From Lingula anatina (Eukaryota; Brachiopoda; Lingulata; Lingulida; Lingulidae), in assembly GCF_001039355.2 (NCBI RefSeq), contig NW_019775451.1, positions 10,781 to 74,780 on the forward strand: a stretch of 64,000 bases of DNA, written 5' to 3'. Positions within the stretch are counted from its first letter, which is position 1; each line of letters starts with the position of its first letter. The notes beneath the pieces are model-generated. The model had not been told where the DNA came from. It did not search any database and was given only the letters and a program-made list of their open reading frames with translations. Both the position numbers and the translations under genes were made by a program. Shown piece by piece: positions 1 through 46,100 of the stretch.

Positions 1-1729
1 AAAAAAAAGATTATTCAAAAATGCAGGATTTAAAGTCAAAAAGTGCTTTTTCTTACCTGGCAAGACTTGTCAACATCTGTCTCACTTGTCAATTAGTGGC
101 ATTTGAATTGCGCATTAAGGATCACTTATGATCATGGCTTCTCCTGGATATTTTTAGTTACTTTGATTGCAATTTGAAGATAAAATGTGCTTTTGATCAC
201 TTACCTGTCATATACAAGTTGCATATACCTGGGAGATGAGCAGTTAAGATAATTACTGACCGCAGTTAATCAAAGATTACTAGAGGCCATGCCTTTGTTC
301 CGGCACCATGCCACTTACCTGAAATTATCCTATATCCTCAGAAAATTTATTTAGGTCAAATTATATTCATAGATGGTGGTGATATAGAAGTAACTTTTCT
401 CTGAGCAAAGGACAAGTAAAAAAAACTATTTGCCTTTCCTTCTCAAGAAGACAGAGCATGGATTTCCAGTGACCAAATTATCAAACCTGTATCATTCCCT
501 GTGATGGACCAATGCCAGAGATACAAATTCTATGTTGGTCTTAATGTGTCAGAATAAAAACAGTGTTTAAACTTTAGCATGAAAAAAAAGGACTTAAAAA
601 TGTAGCTTTTCTGAATTAGCATTCAACACAGAATTTTAAACAATGACAATATGAGAACACAAGGGATCTCTTATTTCTGAAAGTGTAGACTGTAGTTGGT
701 TTTTGTAATTTGAAATAGCTCACAAAAATATTTGAGTTGACATCAAAAATAACTTCCTATTATGTACATATTTAGAAAATAGTTAACTTTTACCATGAAT
801 AAATGATAAATTGTACTTTTTTAATGGCTTCTTGTGTAAGTTTTGCACTGTGGACAAATTTTCCGTCCGTAATTTTCCGTCCGTAATCTGACATGATTTT
901 TTAAACTTCAAAAATTTCCTAACAAAAAAAAAATTTTAAATAACCTTTTACATTTCTAGTAACTAGAATAATGAAATTGCCATGTCAAAGCAGTTTTATC
1001 TTTAAAAAGCCACAAACAGAGCAGAGTTTTGAAGTTGAAGTTGATTAATAAAAATGCTTGTCCATTTTTTTCCGTCCGTAATGGTGATCAATAACCAATA
1101 TTTCTCAAAAACTAATAGATGTTATTTCAAGTTTTTTGGTCACAAGTTTAGGCTTGTACTAATCAATATTCCTGCCAAATTTGAACAATGTATGTATTAT
1201 AGTTCTTGTAGAATTTATTTTTAAAGTGTCAGAATTCCGTCCGTAATGCAAAACGAATACCACGGAATGCCCCTGATACACTCTTGAATCCTAGGCTTAT
1301 TCTGACAGTGGCATTAACATTGACTCCATACCAAAATGTCAGTTACATTAAGGCTTGGGCCAGTAAAAGTTTTTGGCACCGATTGCCAATCCAGAGTTGG
1401 TAGGTAGGGAGTTTTAAAGCTAAAAGTAATATAAATATTTTTACTAAATCACTGATGAGACTTTTTTTGACTTCTGTCGGAATTCCAACTTTTTCAGGGT
1501 CATTTGGGTCATTCTTGTGAATCGTGTAAATCCTGCTTTTTCAGTGAGGACTGGTCTCATGCCTGTAAATGCTTAAAAAATTATTTAGGCAAAAAGATAA
1601 ATGAAATATTCAGCAAAGAAAAAAAAATGTCAGTTTTTCATTGTTTTGACTCCTTTCAACTGAAAACTAGCCGCATAAGACTTTCTCATTTTGCATATGA
1701 ACCGTTTCTGTTCCAGTCCCTCGTTACAG
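1..1729 (+). other. Intron upstream of first visible importin-alpha exon
   Basis: AT-rich noncoding sequence ending in the acceptor before 1730. I see no exon. The dodecamer TCCGTCCGTAAT occurs four times (about 861-886 twice in tandem, near 1070 and near 1235). The 5' exons of the importin gene (importin-beta-binding domain and first ARM repeat) must lie to the left of the window. Confidence 0.7.
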
Positions 1730-9613
<7,884 letters not shown>

Positions 9614-12600
9614 AGGATTGGAAACAACATATCAGAGGGCATTGTTTAAGTGTTAGATGAAGAGAAAGAAGAAAAGAAAGAATGAATGGGTGGATGAAAA
9701 TGAATGAATGGATGAAAATGGCAGACATATCCTATTCAATATTTTTTCACCATGAAAAGAAGGGAGAAAATCAGCTCCTGTCTTAAACAAGATCTCACCC
9801 GTGGATTAATAGGAAATTATTTTACCATGGGAAGAGACAAAAGGAAGAATTCATTGTTCGTGAATTTTACCATTATCTAAAGTGGAGGAGTTTGGTTTTG
9901 ATTCAACTGAGTTGCAATCAATTATAAATGAATACAGAACCCAGTCAATAGATTTCCTTGTGAAGAGCTAATAAGTTGAAGTACAAGAGGGAAATGAGTT
10001 CAGCATCTTTTTATGTCTCAATGCTAAGACAAAATGGAGCACAGAATTTTCGACTGATTTCAACTGACCTATTCAACTGATGTGTTGAGTGAGTGATAAT
10101 GTGTTGAGCGACAGTAAAAAAAAAAAAGGATGGCTTTGTTATTCTGATCAGGAGGTGTCAGTGTGGACAAAAACTGATTGACTCGGTTTAACAGGCTTAT
10201 GATAACATGGTAAATGTGTTCCTTCCCAAATGTGTTACTTTGAGGATGATGGAGTGCAAGAATGACTGGTTTTTGAGATGTGGGTTGCAAGGGTGAGAGA
10301 TGCAACACAAACACGGCACAAGCCAGTGCACATGCAAACACACATTACGGGCCAGCCTTTGGTCTTTCAGTTTAAAATACAAGACAAAGCTTGTGATTGC
10401 TTTCCTGCTGTCATAAGAATTGCTTAAGTGTAAACTCATTTTAGTAAGGTTTCATAAGCCATTACTGAGTGAAAAATGCAAGAAAAAAAGAATTGATAGC
10501 AAAAGATTACAAACAGCTATTGAAGAAAATATTTTTTTTTTATTTTTTAATTTTGAAAAAATATTATAAAATGTATGAGAATGAAGTCTGGTTACTTCTT
10601 TCAGCTTGGTTTTAATGACCTTAAAAAGGTGATGTATTTTGAAGAGTTAAATTTATTAATAATGTGAGGAGAGAAGTGTCGACCTTGACCTTGCAGGGTC
10701 CAAAGGTCAACCCCTCATTTCTCCACAGTTTGGTTGAAACGAATTTACATCCAAACATTTAGTTTTGCTTCTAGTCGGTGGTTGCTTTGATGAATGTGGT
10801 TTGATTTTTTTTGTCAACAAAAGCAAAAGTGATAAATCTTTATACAATACAAAACCCTCATAGGTCAGAAGTATGCAGATTAATAAGGATGTCTCAGTTT
10901 TGTTTGACTGAGACCCATATGATAGCTAAGAGAAGTAACTGACAGTGTCAAAGAGTTAACAGGACAAGTTTGCCATGAATGTTGATCATGCTTACCTAGC
11001 GAACATGCACTTGGTGTTACCGAACTCATTTCTAAGAAAAAGAGCATATTTCCCTAAGCCCCACAGTTTTCTCACAGTTCTTTGTAAAGATTTTACGAAA
11101 ATGATCTTTGCAGAGAGAGGATTTAGCTCAGAAATTTTAAATAACTCAGATTAATAAATTTTTCATTAAAAAAAAAGGGAAAAGAGGTGGAGGTGTAAGT
11201 CCTGTGAGTAAGTATGGGGCGAGGGTTAAAATAATTTTACGAGGAATCTTTTAAACATACCTGCAGGTTTCACTCAAAATGTGTGGCATTTAATTACTGT
11301 CAGTAGTTCCCTGTCATCATTGTCAGTTTCAGTGAACTTTTTTTCTATCACCATTTTTATGGTCAAACCCTTGCAATTGTGGACACGAGCTTTGCTCTTT
11401 TACATGGGATGTTTGCTGCATTGTATGTAATATACCAGTGCTGGGAAACAGCCATGCTGCTCTTAGCATTGCCAGTTTTTTTGTGTTCATGAGAACCTGC
11501 ATAAGATAATACACGTATATAGTATTAGCTATCCAAACTGGGTCATTTTAATTCAGGGCTGCTTGTATTGGATACAAGTACAAACATTGATAAAATTGTC
11601 TTTTTTTTTTTGTGCTTCCATTGGGTGCAGGCTGTAAATGGCAGTGTAACCCTTCATGCCAATTAGGCATTAATTTAAACTTTTTTTTCTGAAAAAAATG
11701 TCCTCATTTGAGGGATTTTGTAGATATTACTTTCTAAGTTTAAGATGGCCCAGGATGGTGAAATAATTATTCGTTCTTGTAGTACTCTTAAGATAGAAAG
11801 AAATAAAAGCTCAAGTGCATGCTTGGTGCCTGTTTTTGTGCACAAGTTTTGAATTATGTCAAAATTTAAAAATATAATGATGATAATTGGTGTTCATATT
11901 TCAGCACCTGTTGTGTACAAAAAATAGGGTGCCAGGCATGTTATATAAATATAGTCCTTATACGTATATATAGAGATTAAACACAATAACATTTTCAGCT
12001 TCAAAGCCAAATTGTTTTTAAGGATGCAGTTGTTAGAGGATGGCATTTTAAAGATGAAAAATGTTAATTTTAATACTTATTTATACAAACAAAAATCACA
12101 AGGGTCCCCTTTACTATTAGTAAAGGGATATGTAAATTTCTTGAATAACCAAGTCCTCTACCAGGTTCAATTTGTATTCAAATTGTTTAAAAATTAAAGA
12201 ATTTGGCTGTAAAATATGTACAGAACAAAAATAAATAAAATAAGATTTGGCCAACTTAAAATTGGCTGAGTCTTGAACTCGCTATAATCGTGTTTGTTGT
12301 AAGTTCCTTAAAATTCAACTTTCTCAAAATAAAATTGAGCGTCAACAAGTTAATACAGTTATATTTGCATTACTACTAGTCCTACATTTTTATGGAATAG
12401 TAATGCTCATCTTTAATTGAGTATGCCATGTTGGGAGAAGGCACACGCTTCCTTCACAAGGTGAGCAAACAAGACATTTTACGAGCGATTATTTCGTTTC
12501 ACCTGAAAGTGATAATTTTCACTTTTTATCAGACGTTTCAAATTCTCATAAAAATTTATCTTGGAAGCACGGAAAAACTGGTTTCCACCATTTTGTCCAA

Positions 12601-12785
12601 GCCACATGATTGTGATTAACCAATGAACAAACATTTGTCAAAGTGGAGTGCGCATGAGTAATTCATATCACATCGAGGCTCTGGACGTGGCGAGTTGAAT
12701 GCTGAGGGGGTACTACTAAAAAAGATCGGATTTTTAATGAAAAAAAGACTTTGGTGATCTAAACATAAACTAGAACAAAAGAAAA
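9614..12785 (+). other. Importin-alpha 3' UTR and spacer before Rab6
   Basis: No convincing coding sequence. AATAAA at 11802-11807 followed by a GT-rich stretch is a plausible polyadenylation site, which would make a 3' UTR of about 2.2 kb; another A-rich AATAAATAAA lies near 12230. The last 150 bases before 12786 should contain the Rab6 promoter and 5' UTR; no clear TATA box is seen. Confidence 0.5.
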
Positions 12786-37803
<25,018 letters not shown>

Positions 37804-38065
37804 TGTAAACCCACATATGATTGGATGATTGCTACATTTACCCTAATTGGTGGAGACATTTGACTCTAAATAAAATTGATTGGATCGAAAAATCACAAAA
37901 AAAGTCATCAATAACACTGATTGGCCAGCATGAAACATTACTGTAACCAATGAGATGGCCCGTACTATACTGTTTCCATGGTAATGTTAGTCTGTGGCTT
38001 AATATCGCTGTAGACCAATTGGTGTTCTGTATGACACTGGACTTCAAGACTGTTGATATATGTAA

Positions 38066-38350
38066 CGCTACATTCACACGGATCACCAGTTGAGGTGATC
38101 CGGTTCCAGATCCGGTATTTTTGCAAATATAATTATGTTACTATTCATGATGCTCTACAAGTAAGCGCACTTTGGCACGTTCCGTTAAGACCAAGAAAAC
38201 TGATTGCAATCATTCATGCGTTGATTACTGTAGCCTATACTGTGGATGCTGAGTACAGAATGCAATCAGTTTTCTTTCGTCGCTGTGTGTGTCTGCACGG
38301 CAGAGGATCGGAACTGAAGCTCAACAGGTTCGACCCGTGTGAACGAAGCC
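38066..38350. mobile_element. MITE-like element with GCTACATTCACACGG ends
   Basis: The left end CGCTACATTCACACGGATC and the right end, read inverted as GCTTCGTTCACACGGGTC, form imperfect terminal repeats of about 28 bases around 285 bases. A 117-codon open frame crosses it but shows no domain and is best taken as chance. Confidence 0.5.
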
Positions 38351-38789
38351 AAAGATGTAAGAAATGTCAAAGCTTGGCAGGATCTCAAAGATTCCCAGTA
38401 TATTAGTGTAAATACAGATATAGTTCTCTTAAGTATAGCTTTTCTACATTGTATAGCAAGGGCGTGATACCAAACGTGGAACTATATCTGTGTATGGATC
38501 CAACGTTAATTAGCAAATAGTTCGTGTGTTAGGTTTGTAGCAAATGTTAGTTTTCCTTCATCTTCTTCCTACATGTACAAGAGACATGGCCAGATAGGCT
38601 TGGAAAAAGCTCTGAATTATTTGAGATTACACTTATGTCCATATAATATAGTTACAGCTATTGCCGCCAACGATAGAAATGATAGGCAATTGTTACAGAT
38701 GTCAAATCTAGTTATTACAAAGCGTAATGTCGAAATGCGCACCCTTAAGGTGTGACAGTTTAACTGAACAGTATATATATATATATATA

Positions 38790-39419
38790 TATTTATGCGA
38801 CAAAATGGAAATGGACTGGGAGAACCAGACGAATCAATTATTCCCAAGGCCACGCCCCTAACCCCACGTGGTCAGAACACCCCCAGCTGGTACTCAGAAC
38901 CAGAGGCCAGCTTTGGGATGAAGTCAAGTTCATACATAAATTCTTGATCACCTTTACATCATGCTAAAAAACTGCTGTTAATACATTGATGCTGTACTCT
39001 AGACTATTGCATAGCAGCAAAATTAATTCAACAGCGTTTGTTTATTTTTATTTATTTTTTTTTATTTATTATTAAAGCGAGTAGCTTCTTTAGATTTTGA
39101 ACCAAAAAATGTCACCTTTACCCCCCCCCCCTCCCTTTCAAAAAAGAAAAAACAAATGTTCGAGCGACGATTTTTTTATCCAGTGTTAGTTAAATTTTAT
39201 TAGCTCGATTCGTGTAAATTATGTTAATGTTGAATACATGTCTCAAATACAGACACGGTAAATATCATTTAAAACGTAATTTAAGGCATGTATATGTGTA
39301 CCCTTTGAAACATTTCATTGAGATTACAGCGGAGCTAAAGTGGGTTCACACTGGCAGGAACAGAATAGACGCAGAAGCGATTTGCTCGACAATCTTTTTC
39401 ATATCACAAGATAAGAAAA
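38790..39419. repeat. Left flank of gap, duplicated at right flank
   Basis: From the TA run and TTTATGCGAC onward, this sequence recurs at about 40145-40774 on the other side of the N run. The gap probably stands between two haplotype copies instead of unsequenced DNA. Confidence 0.85.
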
Positions 39420-40134
39420 NNNNNNNNNNNNNNNNNNNNNNNNNNNNNNNNNNNNNNNNNNNNNNNNNNNNNNNNNNNNNNNNNNNNNNNNNNNNNNNNN
39501 NNNNNNNNNNNNNNNNNNNNNNNNNNNNNNNNNNNNNNNNNNNNNNNNNNNNNNNNNNNNNNNNNNNNNNNNNNNNNNNNNNNNNNNNNNNNNNNNNNNN
39601 NNNNNNNNNNNNNNNNNNNNNNNNNNNNNNNNNNNNNNNNNNNNNNNNNNNNNNNNNNNNNNNNNNNNNNNNNNNNNNNNNNNNNNNNNNNNNNNNNNNN
39701 NNNNNNNNNNNNNNNNNNNNNNNNNNNNNNNNNNNNNNNNNNNNNNNNNNNNNNNNNNNNNNNNNNNNNNNNNNNNNNNNNNNNNNNNNNNNNNNNNNNN
39801 NNNNNNNNNNNNNNNNNNNNNNNNNNNNNNNNNNNNNNNNNNNNNNNNNNNNNNNNNNNNNNNNNNNNNNNNNNNNNNNNNNNNNNNNNNNNNNNNNNNN
39901 NNNNNNNNNNNNNNNNNNNNNNNNNNNNNNNNNNNNNNNNNNNNNNNNNNNNNNNNNNNNNNNNNNNNNNNNNNNNNNNNNNNNNNNNNNNNNNNNNNNN
40001 NNNNNNNNNNNNNNNNNNNNNNNNNNNNNNNNNNNNNNNNNNNNNNNNNNNNNNNNNNNNNNNNNNNNNNNNNNNNNNNNNNNNNNNNNNNNNNNNNNNN
40101 NNNNNNNNNNNNNNNNNNNNNNNNNNNNNNNNNN
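39420..40134. other. Assembly gap (715 N)
   Basis: Run of N. Open frames through it are artefacts. Confidence 0.99.
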
Positions 40135-40144
40135 TATATATATA

Positions 40145-40774
40145 TATTTATGCGACAAAATGGAAATGGACTGGGAGAACCAGACGAATCAATTATTCCC
40201 AAGGCCACGCCCCTAACCCCACGTGGTCAGAACACCCCCAGCTGGTACTCAGAACCAGAGGCCAGCTTTGGGATGAAGTCAAGTTCATACATAAATTCTT
40301 GATCACCTTTACATCATGCTAAAAAAACTGCTGTTAATACATTGATGCTGTACTCTAGACTATTGCATAGCAGCAAAATTAATTCAACAGCGTTTGTTTA
40401 TTTTTATTTATTTTTTTTATTTATTATTAAAGCGAGTAGCTTCTTTAGATTTTGAACCAAAAAATGTCACCTTTACCCCCCCCCCCCTCCCTTTCAAAAA
40501 AGAAAAAACAAATGTTCGAGCGACGATTTTTTTATCCAGTGTTAGTTAAATTTTATTAGCTCGATTCGTGTAAATTATGTTAATGTTGAATACATGTCTC
40601 AAATACAGACACGGTAAATATCATTTAAAACGTAATTTAAGGCATGTATATGTGTACCCTTTGAAACATTTCATTGACATTACAGCGGAGCTAAAGTGGG
40701 TTCACACTGGCAGGAACAGAATAGACGCAGAAGCGATTTGCTCGACATCCTTTTTCATATCACAAGATAAGAAA
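40145..40774. repeat. Right flank of gap, copy of left flank
   Basis: Near-identical to 38790-39419, with small homopolymer differences and a few substitutions. Confidence 0.85.
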
Positions 40775-42570
40775 AGTCATCCACAAAGCAAGGGATAACC
40801 TAATCTAAACGCTTCCTACCGTCGCCTAAGCTCAAAAACTTAACTTAAAGGCGTTTTGTAAAACAAACCAGCACCCGTTCCGTTGATCTGTGGTGTTAAC
40901 AGCTTTAAGTCTGGCGTTGGTGTAATATTTGAGTAATAATGGTCCTCTTCCAGACATAGATGTATCGATTTTTATTATCATAGCACGATTCATGTTACCA
41001 GCTGCGTCTGGGCAAAGATCGTCTGCTGCTTTACAAGGTTTGGTTTTATCGAAAGAATTTGGATCGTTGATTTAAAGTCTGAGGTTTATTGTTTAATTTT
41101 AGCTGAGATTTATTAACAGAATTCCATTTTAAGTGCAGTTTTCCAAAAAGCAAGGTATAGGTTGTGTGTAAGATTAAATTAATGGGTCTTAGTCTCTTAG
41201 AGTTTGGGCAAACAAAAGCCCCGTCGAAAAGGACCCGGAGAAAGAAAAGGATGCAACCACAGAGTGAAAAAACTGCGATCGAATTTATTGACCGTCAACC
41301 CCCCGAGTACTCAATTTCATAGTTTTTCTTATAAAACCATATAGTTAATAAGAAGTCTGTTGCAATTTTATGGATTAATTTGTTTAAGCAATTCACATTG
41401 GCTTGCCATTTTGTTTTCAGAAAACATTTGCCTAGATTTAAAGATTGTCAAAATATTTCACCTCTCGTCACAGCCCAGAAGCCGGGTGTGCTCCCCTACC
41501 ACCCCTACCCCACCCCCTCCAGTTTCCTGCCCTCACTCGCCCAATGTTCTATTCTGTTCTGTTAGGGAACAGCTCAAGACACATTCATTAAACGCAGATG
41601 AAGAAGTAATGTTCTGTAGATGGGTTCCCAAGAATAACCACCATGTTGTATTGTGTCATTGTTTTGAGAAATAATAAATATAAGTTGCTGGTCTTTAGTT
41701 TGTTTGTTTGTTTGTTTTTTATCAGCGGTGGTCATGTAAACTTAAAAAAAAAAAAGAACGAGGGTTCACTTTCAGCATCTGCCAATGAGTGTCGCCACGT
41801 GCTGGTAAGTACCATAAAGTGTCGCCACCTGACGGAAAGTGTCCCTCAGTGACGCGTGATTAAAGCACAACAGCTGCCCAGTAGCCGATATCACAGGAGG
41901 GTCTAACATGGAAAGCTGATCTTTGCCCCTTGGATCTTCTTGGCCATAGGCTGCGGACATTTCTGAAAAACAATTATTATAGTGTTAGGCCTACAGACTT
42001 TTCTCCCATGCAGACTGTCCCTTATATTGTCGAGTTGCCAGAACGTTAGCCCTGCGATGTTCTTTCCTATGAAATTTCTTTTTTTACAGAAATGCATTCA
42101 TTATTGGCCATATTAGTAAAATCAGCTCGGTTGTTTCTTCCGAGACGGTGAGCGTTAGGCCCCCTATTTATATGATAATAGAAAAAACGGGAAAGTCCAC
42201 AGATATATTTCGTTTGGTGCTCTAAGCGTGTTACTTTCATACAAGATCAAAACGGTCGTAAAAATACATAATTAAAAAGCTGCAAAATCAGTCCATTTCT
42301 GGTAAAATTGGTCCATTGTTTCTTCTTGATGTAACAAAAAGCATAGGCCTACAGATGGATCCTCTTGTTTCTGCAGCAAAATGCATAGTAACGGATTTGA
42401 GGTTAAAATACTGCACAGTGGAAAGCTATGCACAAATATAAAAGCAATCAAAATGTTCATAGCCGTATTCAGCAACAAAACTCTCCATTTCGTCGAAAAT
42501 TAATCATACAAGTACAAATTGCATGAAAACGTGAAAAACGTTTATTTAATTTCGTCTCAACAGGGGCGCT

Positions 42571-42684
42571 GCAGTCAGCTTTTGTTTACAATAGCGCAAA
42601 GCATTGTGGTATACCGCAACTCGCGATTCCTAGTGACTTGTATCTACGTTTCAAGTTGATTACTTGCCTATATCATTGTTAAAG
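42571..42684 (+). other. Probable 5' UTR exon of the uncharacterised gene
   Basis: Local GC and CpG rise near 42560-42660, followed by a good donor AAAG|GTAGGT at 42685. No ATG frame of note. The upstream limit is arbitrary; the exon would splice to 43168. Confidence 0.4.
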
Positions 42685-43187
42685 GTAGGTATTATTAAAG
42701 CATATTCATATAATTTAAGTACAGCTTCTTCTCTGTACGAAATATTGAGGCTTAATAGTACCGAAAATTCATGGGAAATTTTTTAATCGTAGTCTGTCGA
42801 AATTTTCCGTCGCCATGCAGCCGCGTCAGTGTGCGACTTCTTCTTGGTTGCATTTCTTCGCGAATTTACAAGATTTTGACTAAATAATGATCATATCTAT
42901 CTTACTCAAAGTAGTATAAATGTAACTTGAATCAATTATCATAACGCTAAAACGGAACGAATTGCCGTGGGCAGCATGAAAAGTAGTCTGTCTCAGTTCG
43001 AAGACGCGCCCTGTTTGGACCAAAGTATAAATCGTGAATTATTGAGTACGTTGAGCAAAATTGTATGAAAATGTTAAGATTTAATGATATTAAATGGTGT
43101 ATTGCAGTGTGATTGTTCGAAAACAGATTCTGTGGTAAAATAAATCGTTAGATTTTTTTCCTTACAGATTCTTGTAAGAAAGCAATA

Positions 43188-46100
43188 ATGCCCGAGTCAG
43201 GTAGAGATCGAGACCGTCGCCATAGGCGACATGCGTCCAAAAAGGACGACATTTGGACTTTGTAAGTTGACAATAGTGACATTTTAAACACATGATCCAC
43301 AATTTTGTTATTGGTGTAGAGATATTTAGTTTATACAGTTTCATAAAAGGTACCATAGCTATCAAGTGTTTATAGTACATGTATATATGAAACATTGTTT
43401 ATTAATCGGTCCATCCTTTTTATAACAAAAATTTAAAAAAAAATGTTATATAAAATCAATGCCTTTGAGTCATGTGGAATTGATTAATAACCATTTTACA
43501 TTTTGTCTTGATTCCTTGTAGGCTTCCTTACATTGTACCAGAAGAGCACATCTCTTTCATTGCTGACATGAAGAAAGAGTTTGAAAACTGTGCAAAAAAA
43601 GGTAAAAATAAACAATGACACACACACGTACAGTCGTACACGCACGCACTGTTCAACAAATTCACATCTTTTCTGTTTAAATTTCTTTGCTCTCTTCAGT
43701 ACTTTGCTTTGTCTATTTTCAAATCCTGCTTACTTGCTTTTGTTTCATTAAAAAATCACTTCCAACTGTTCTTTACCCTTTTGTGCATTGCTCTTTTTCT
43801 TTATTATTATGATTATTATTATTATTATTTGTTTATTTATTTATTTATTCATTTAACCTTTCTGTTTGTCTTTTTCTGTTCTTTCTGTTACTTTCTTACC
43901 TACACAGACCAAACTGTGTCAAGCACTAAGCTGCCAGAGTTTGCAAAATTCCCTCAGCTTACAGGAAAACCAGCAGCTAATAACACTGCTTCATACACCA
44001 AAACTCCTTTTCCTGTGAGTGGATTAACTATGAATATTCTTCTAAGTAACATCATTGTGGATTTTTAAATACCAATAAAAAAATGATAATTACTGAAATT
44101 CAGTAAAAATACATGTATGTCATTCAAGGAGAATTTATGATAATGTGCTTCTTAGGTGATATATTTAATTTCATTGTTAATAAGTGCAAGTTGTTCATAT
44201 TAACAGGACACCCATGGACCTGAAGTGAAATGGAGGGGTGGTCATCAAAATGCCACTGTGACCTATCAGAAAGGAACTGCTGCCGCTGAGGTCATCCACC
44301 TCAAATCAAGGATTCCAGGGCAAAGTATGTGGAAAGATATATCTATATATACCATAATGGTTTAACAGCATGTTCCATTCTTCTGTTTGAAGAGTATTGT
44401 TGATGTGGAGCCTTAATTTTTTCTTAGGGTGTATTTAAAATGAAACTATAGTTCAATGTAGAACAATTTAACTCTGTGAGAACCTTGACTGAATGCAAAC
44501 ATTTCAGATTAACACTCCTCCCTCTGGCATTTAGTAGAACAGGGGCTGTAGCAACAGTCTGAAGGTTCAACACATGCAAAGCTGGCATTTATGCTAGTTA
44601 TATCAGAGTCAGTTAACCTGATTGCATTCAGCCAGGTCCCTAAGGGTTCAACTGGAACAACCGTCCTAAACACACCCTTAGTTTGAGGAAACACCGATTT
44701 CATTTTTATCTTTCTCATCCAGGCAACCCCTTGATCAAAGCTGGTTTCACCCCAGTCAATGCCCCTACTGGTACCACTTCAGCGGTAAGAATTTCCCCAT
44801 CAAACCACATGGGATGTTTCATTTGTAGATTTAGCTCATCCTTTTTAAACTTAAATGTTTGCAATTTGTTAAATGTATGTACAGGGTTAGTAATCTAATG
44901 CAGCCATTCTTTTTGGTGAAAAAATTCTAATAATTTGTGATAGTTTACAGTTGTATTTTCTTTCAACAATAAAATAAAGTAGAATAATATAAGAGCAAAA
45001 ACATATAATAGAAGAAGAAGAAAAACTAAATTTAAAACTGAGAAATCCACACTTTCCTCAGGGCCTGCACTTGCCACACCCCCCTGCAGGCAGACCAGCA
45101 CATGGTCAGAGACACACTCCACTGAGAAGAGCCAGCATGCCCCAACCGAGGCTTCCTGAACCAGCACCAATTACCTTGAGAGGACATGGCTATGTGGCAA
45201 CAGCACTGATTCAGTTGGGGTAATTGCTTGTGTACTGGTTGTAAACCACATTTCAAGAAGTCTGCCATTAATGTCTGAGTTATTCACAAAAGTTTTTGTT
45301 TCTTATGATAACCTATTATTAGCAATGCTTATAAGGCTTAGGTTATCATCATAATGGTTATTATCAAAGTCAGAAAGGGTACTTGCTTGCATATCACTAA
45401 ATTTGTCAGCCCAGGTTTTCTAAGGTCTTAGGGCACATTCCCATAGATTTTAGATCGATCTCTCCCCATGGAGAGTCTCACTAGATTACTGTCAGATAAT
45501 TCGGTTAAATGTCTGTCCTGCCTACTACAAGCTATAAGGGGGTAATTAACTTTCGTGCCCACTCGGCTGACAGCTATTTAGCGTGAACCCCCAGGAAGTT
45601 TGGTCGATCTAGTTGGATCGATCTAATCTCTGGGAATGGGGTCTAAGCTTTTAACATAAGTTGTTTCCTCTGATGATCTTTGGAGACAGAAATGTAACAA
45701 GAGGGAATGAAGACAGGTTGTACTGTATTCTTTATTTGTCCCTGAATCAACAAACAACCGTGAAACTAAAGGGAAAACGAAAAACAATAATAAATAAATA
45801 AATAATAAATATTTCATAAAGCAATCTCATCAAACCAAATTTAAATATTATTATACAATTTCCACACAATTGTTTATAAAAGGTAGTCAATTCCTCGTTA
45901 ACACAAAGCTACATACTTGTCATTTCATAAATTTGCTTGCTTTTGATAACACATTATATTGCTAACACTATTGTAACACTATTGTAAGACCAAACAATTA
46001 CTAGTAGCAACTACAGTACATTCTCTAATTTTAAACATACACTTTTAATGTAACAATAAAGTGTGAACAACATTACTTTTAAACAATAACAAAAATGGCA

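Larger units (their letters stand above)
37804..42570. other. Rab6 3' end and intergenic region with repeats and gap
   Basis: No supported gene. Includes the inverted-repeat element at 38066-38350, the N gap with duplicated flanks, and near 41785-41850 three imperfect copies of GTGTCGCCACGTGCTGG. An open frame at 41360-41674 is not supported by family features. Confidence 0.6.

Noticed and set aside
38053-38406. 117-codon frame near 38 kb
   Set aside because: It lies across an inverted-repeat element and has no recognisable features.
39221-40216. Long open frames across the N run
   Set aside because: They exist only because N codons are not stops.
41360-41674. 104-codon frame upstream of the uncharacterised gene
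   Set aside because: Proline run from a C-rich tract, no domain, no supported splice links.
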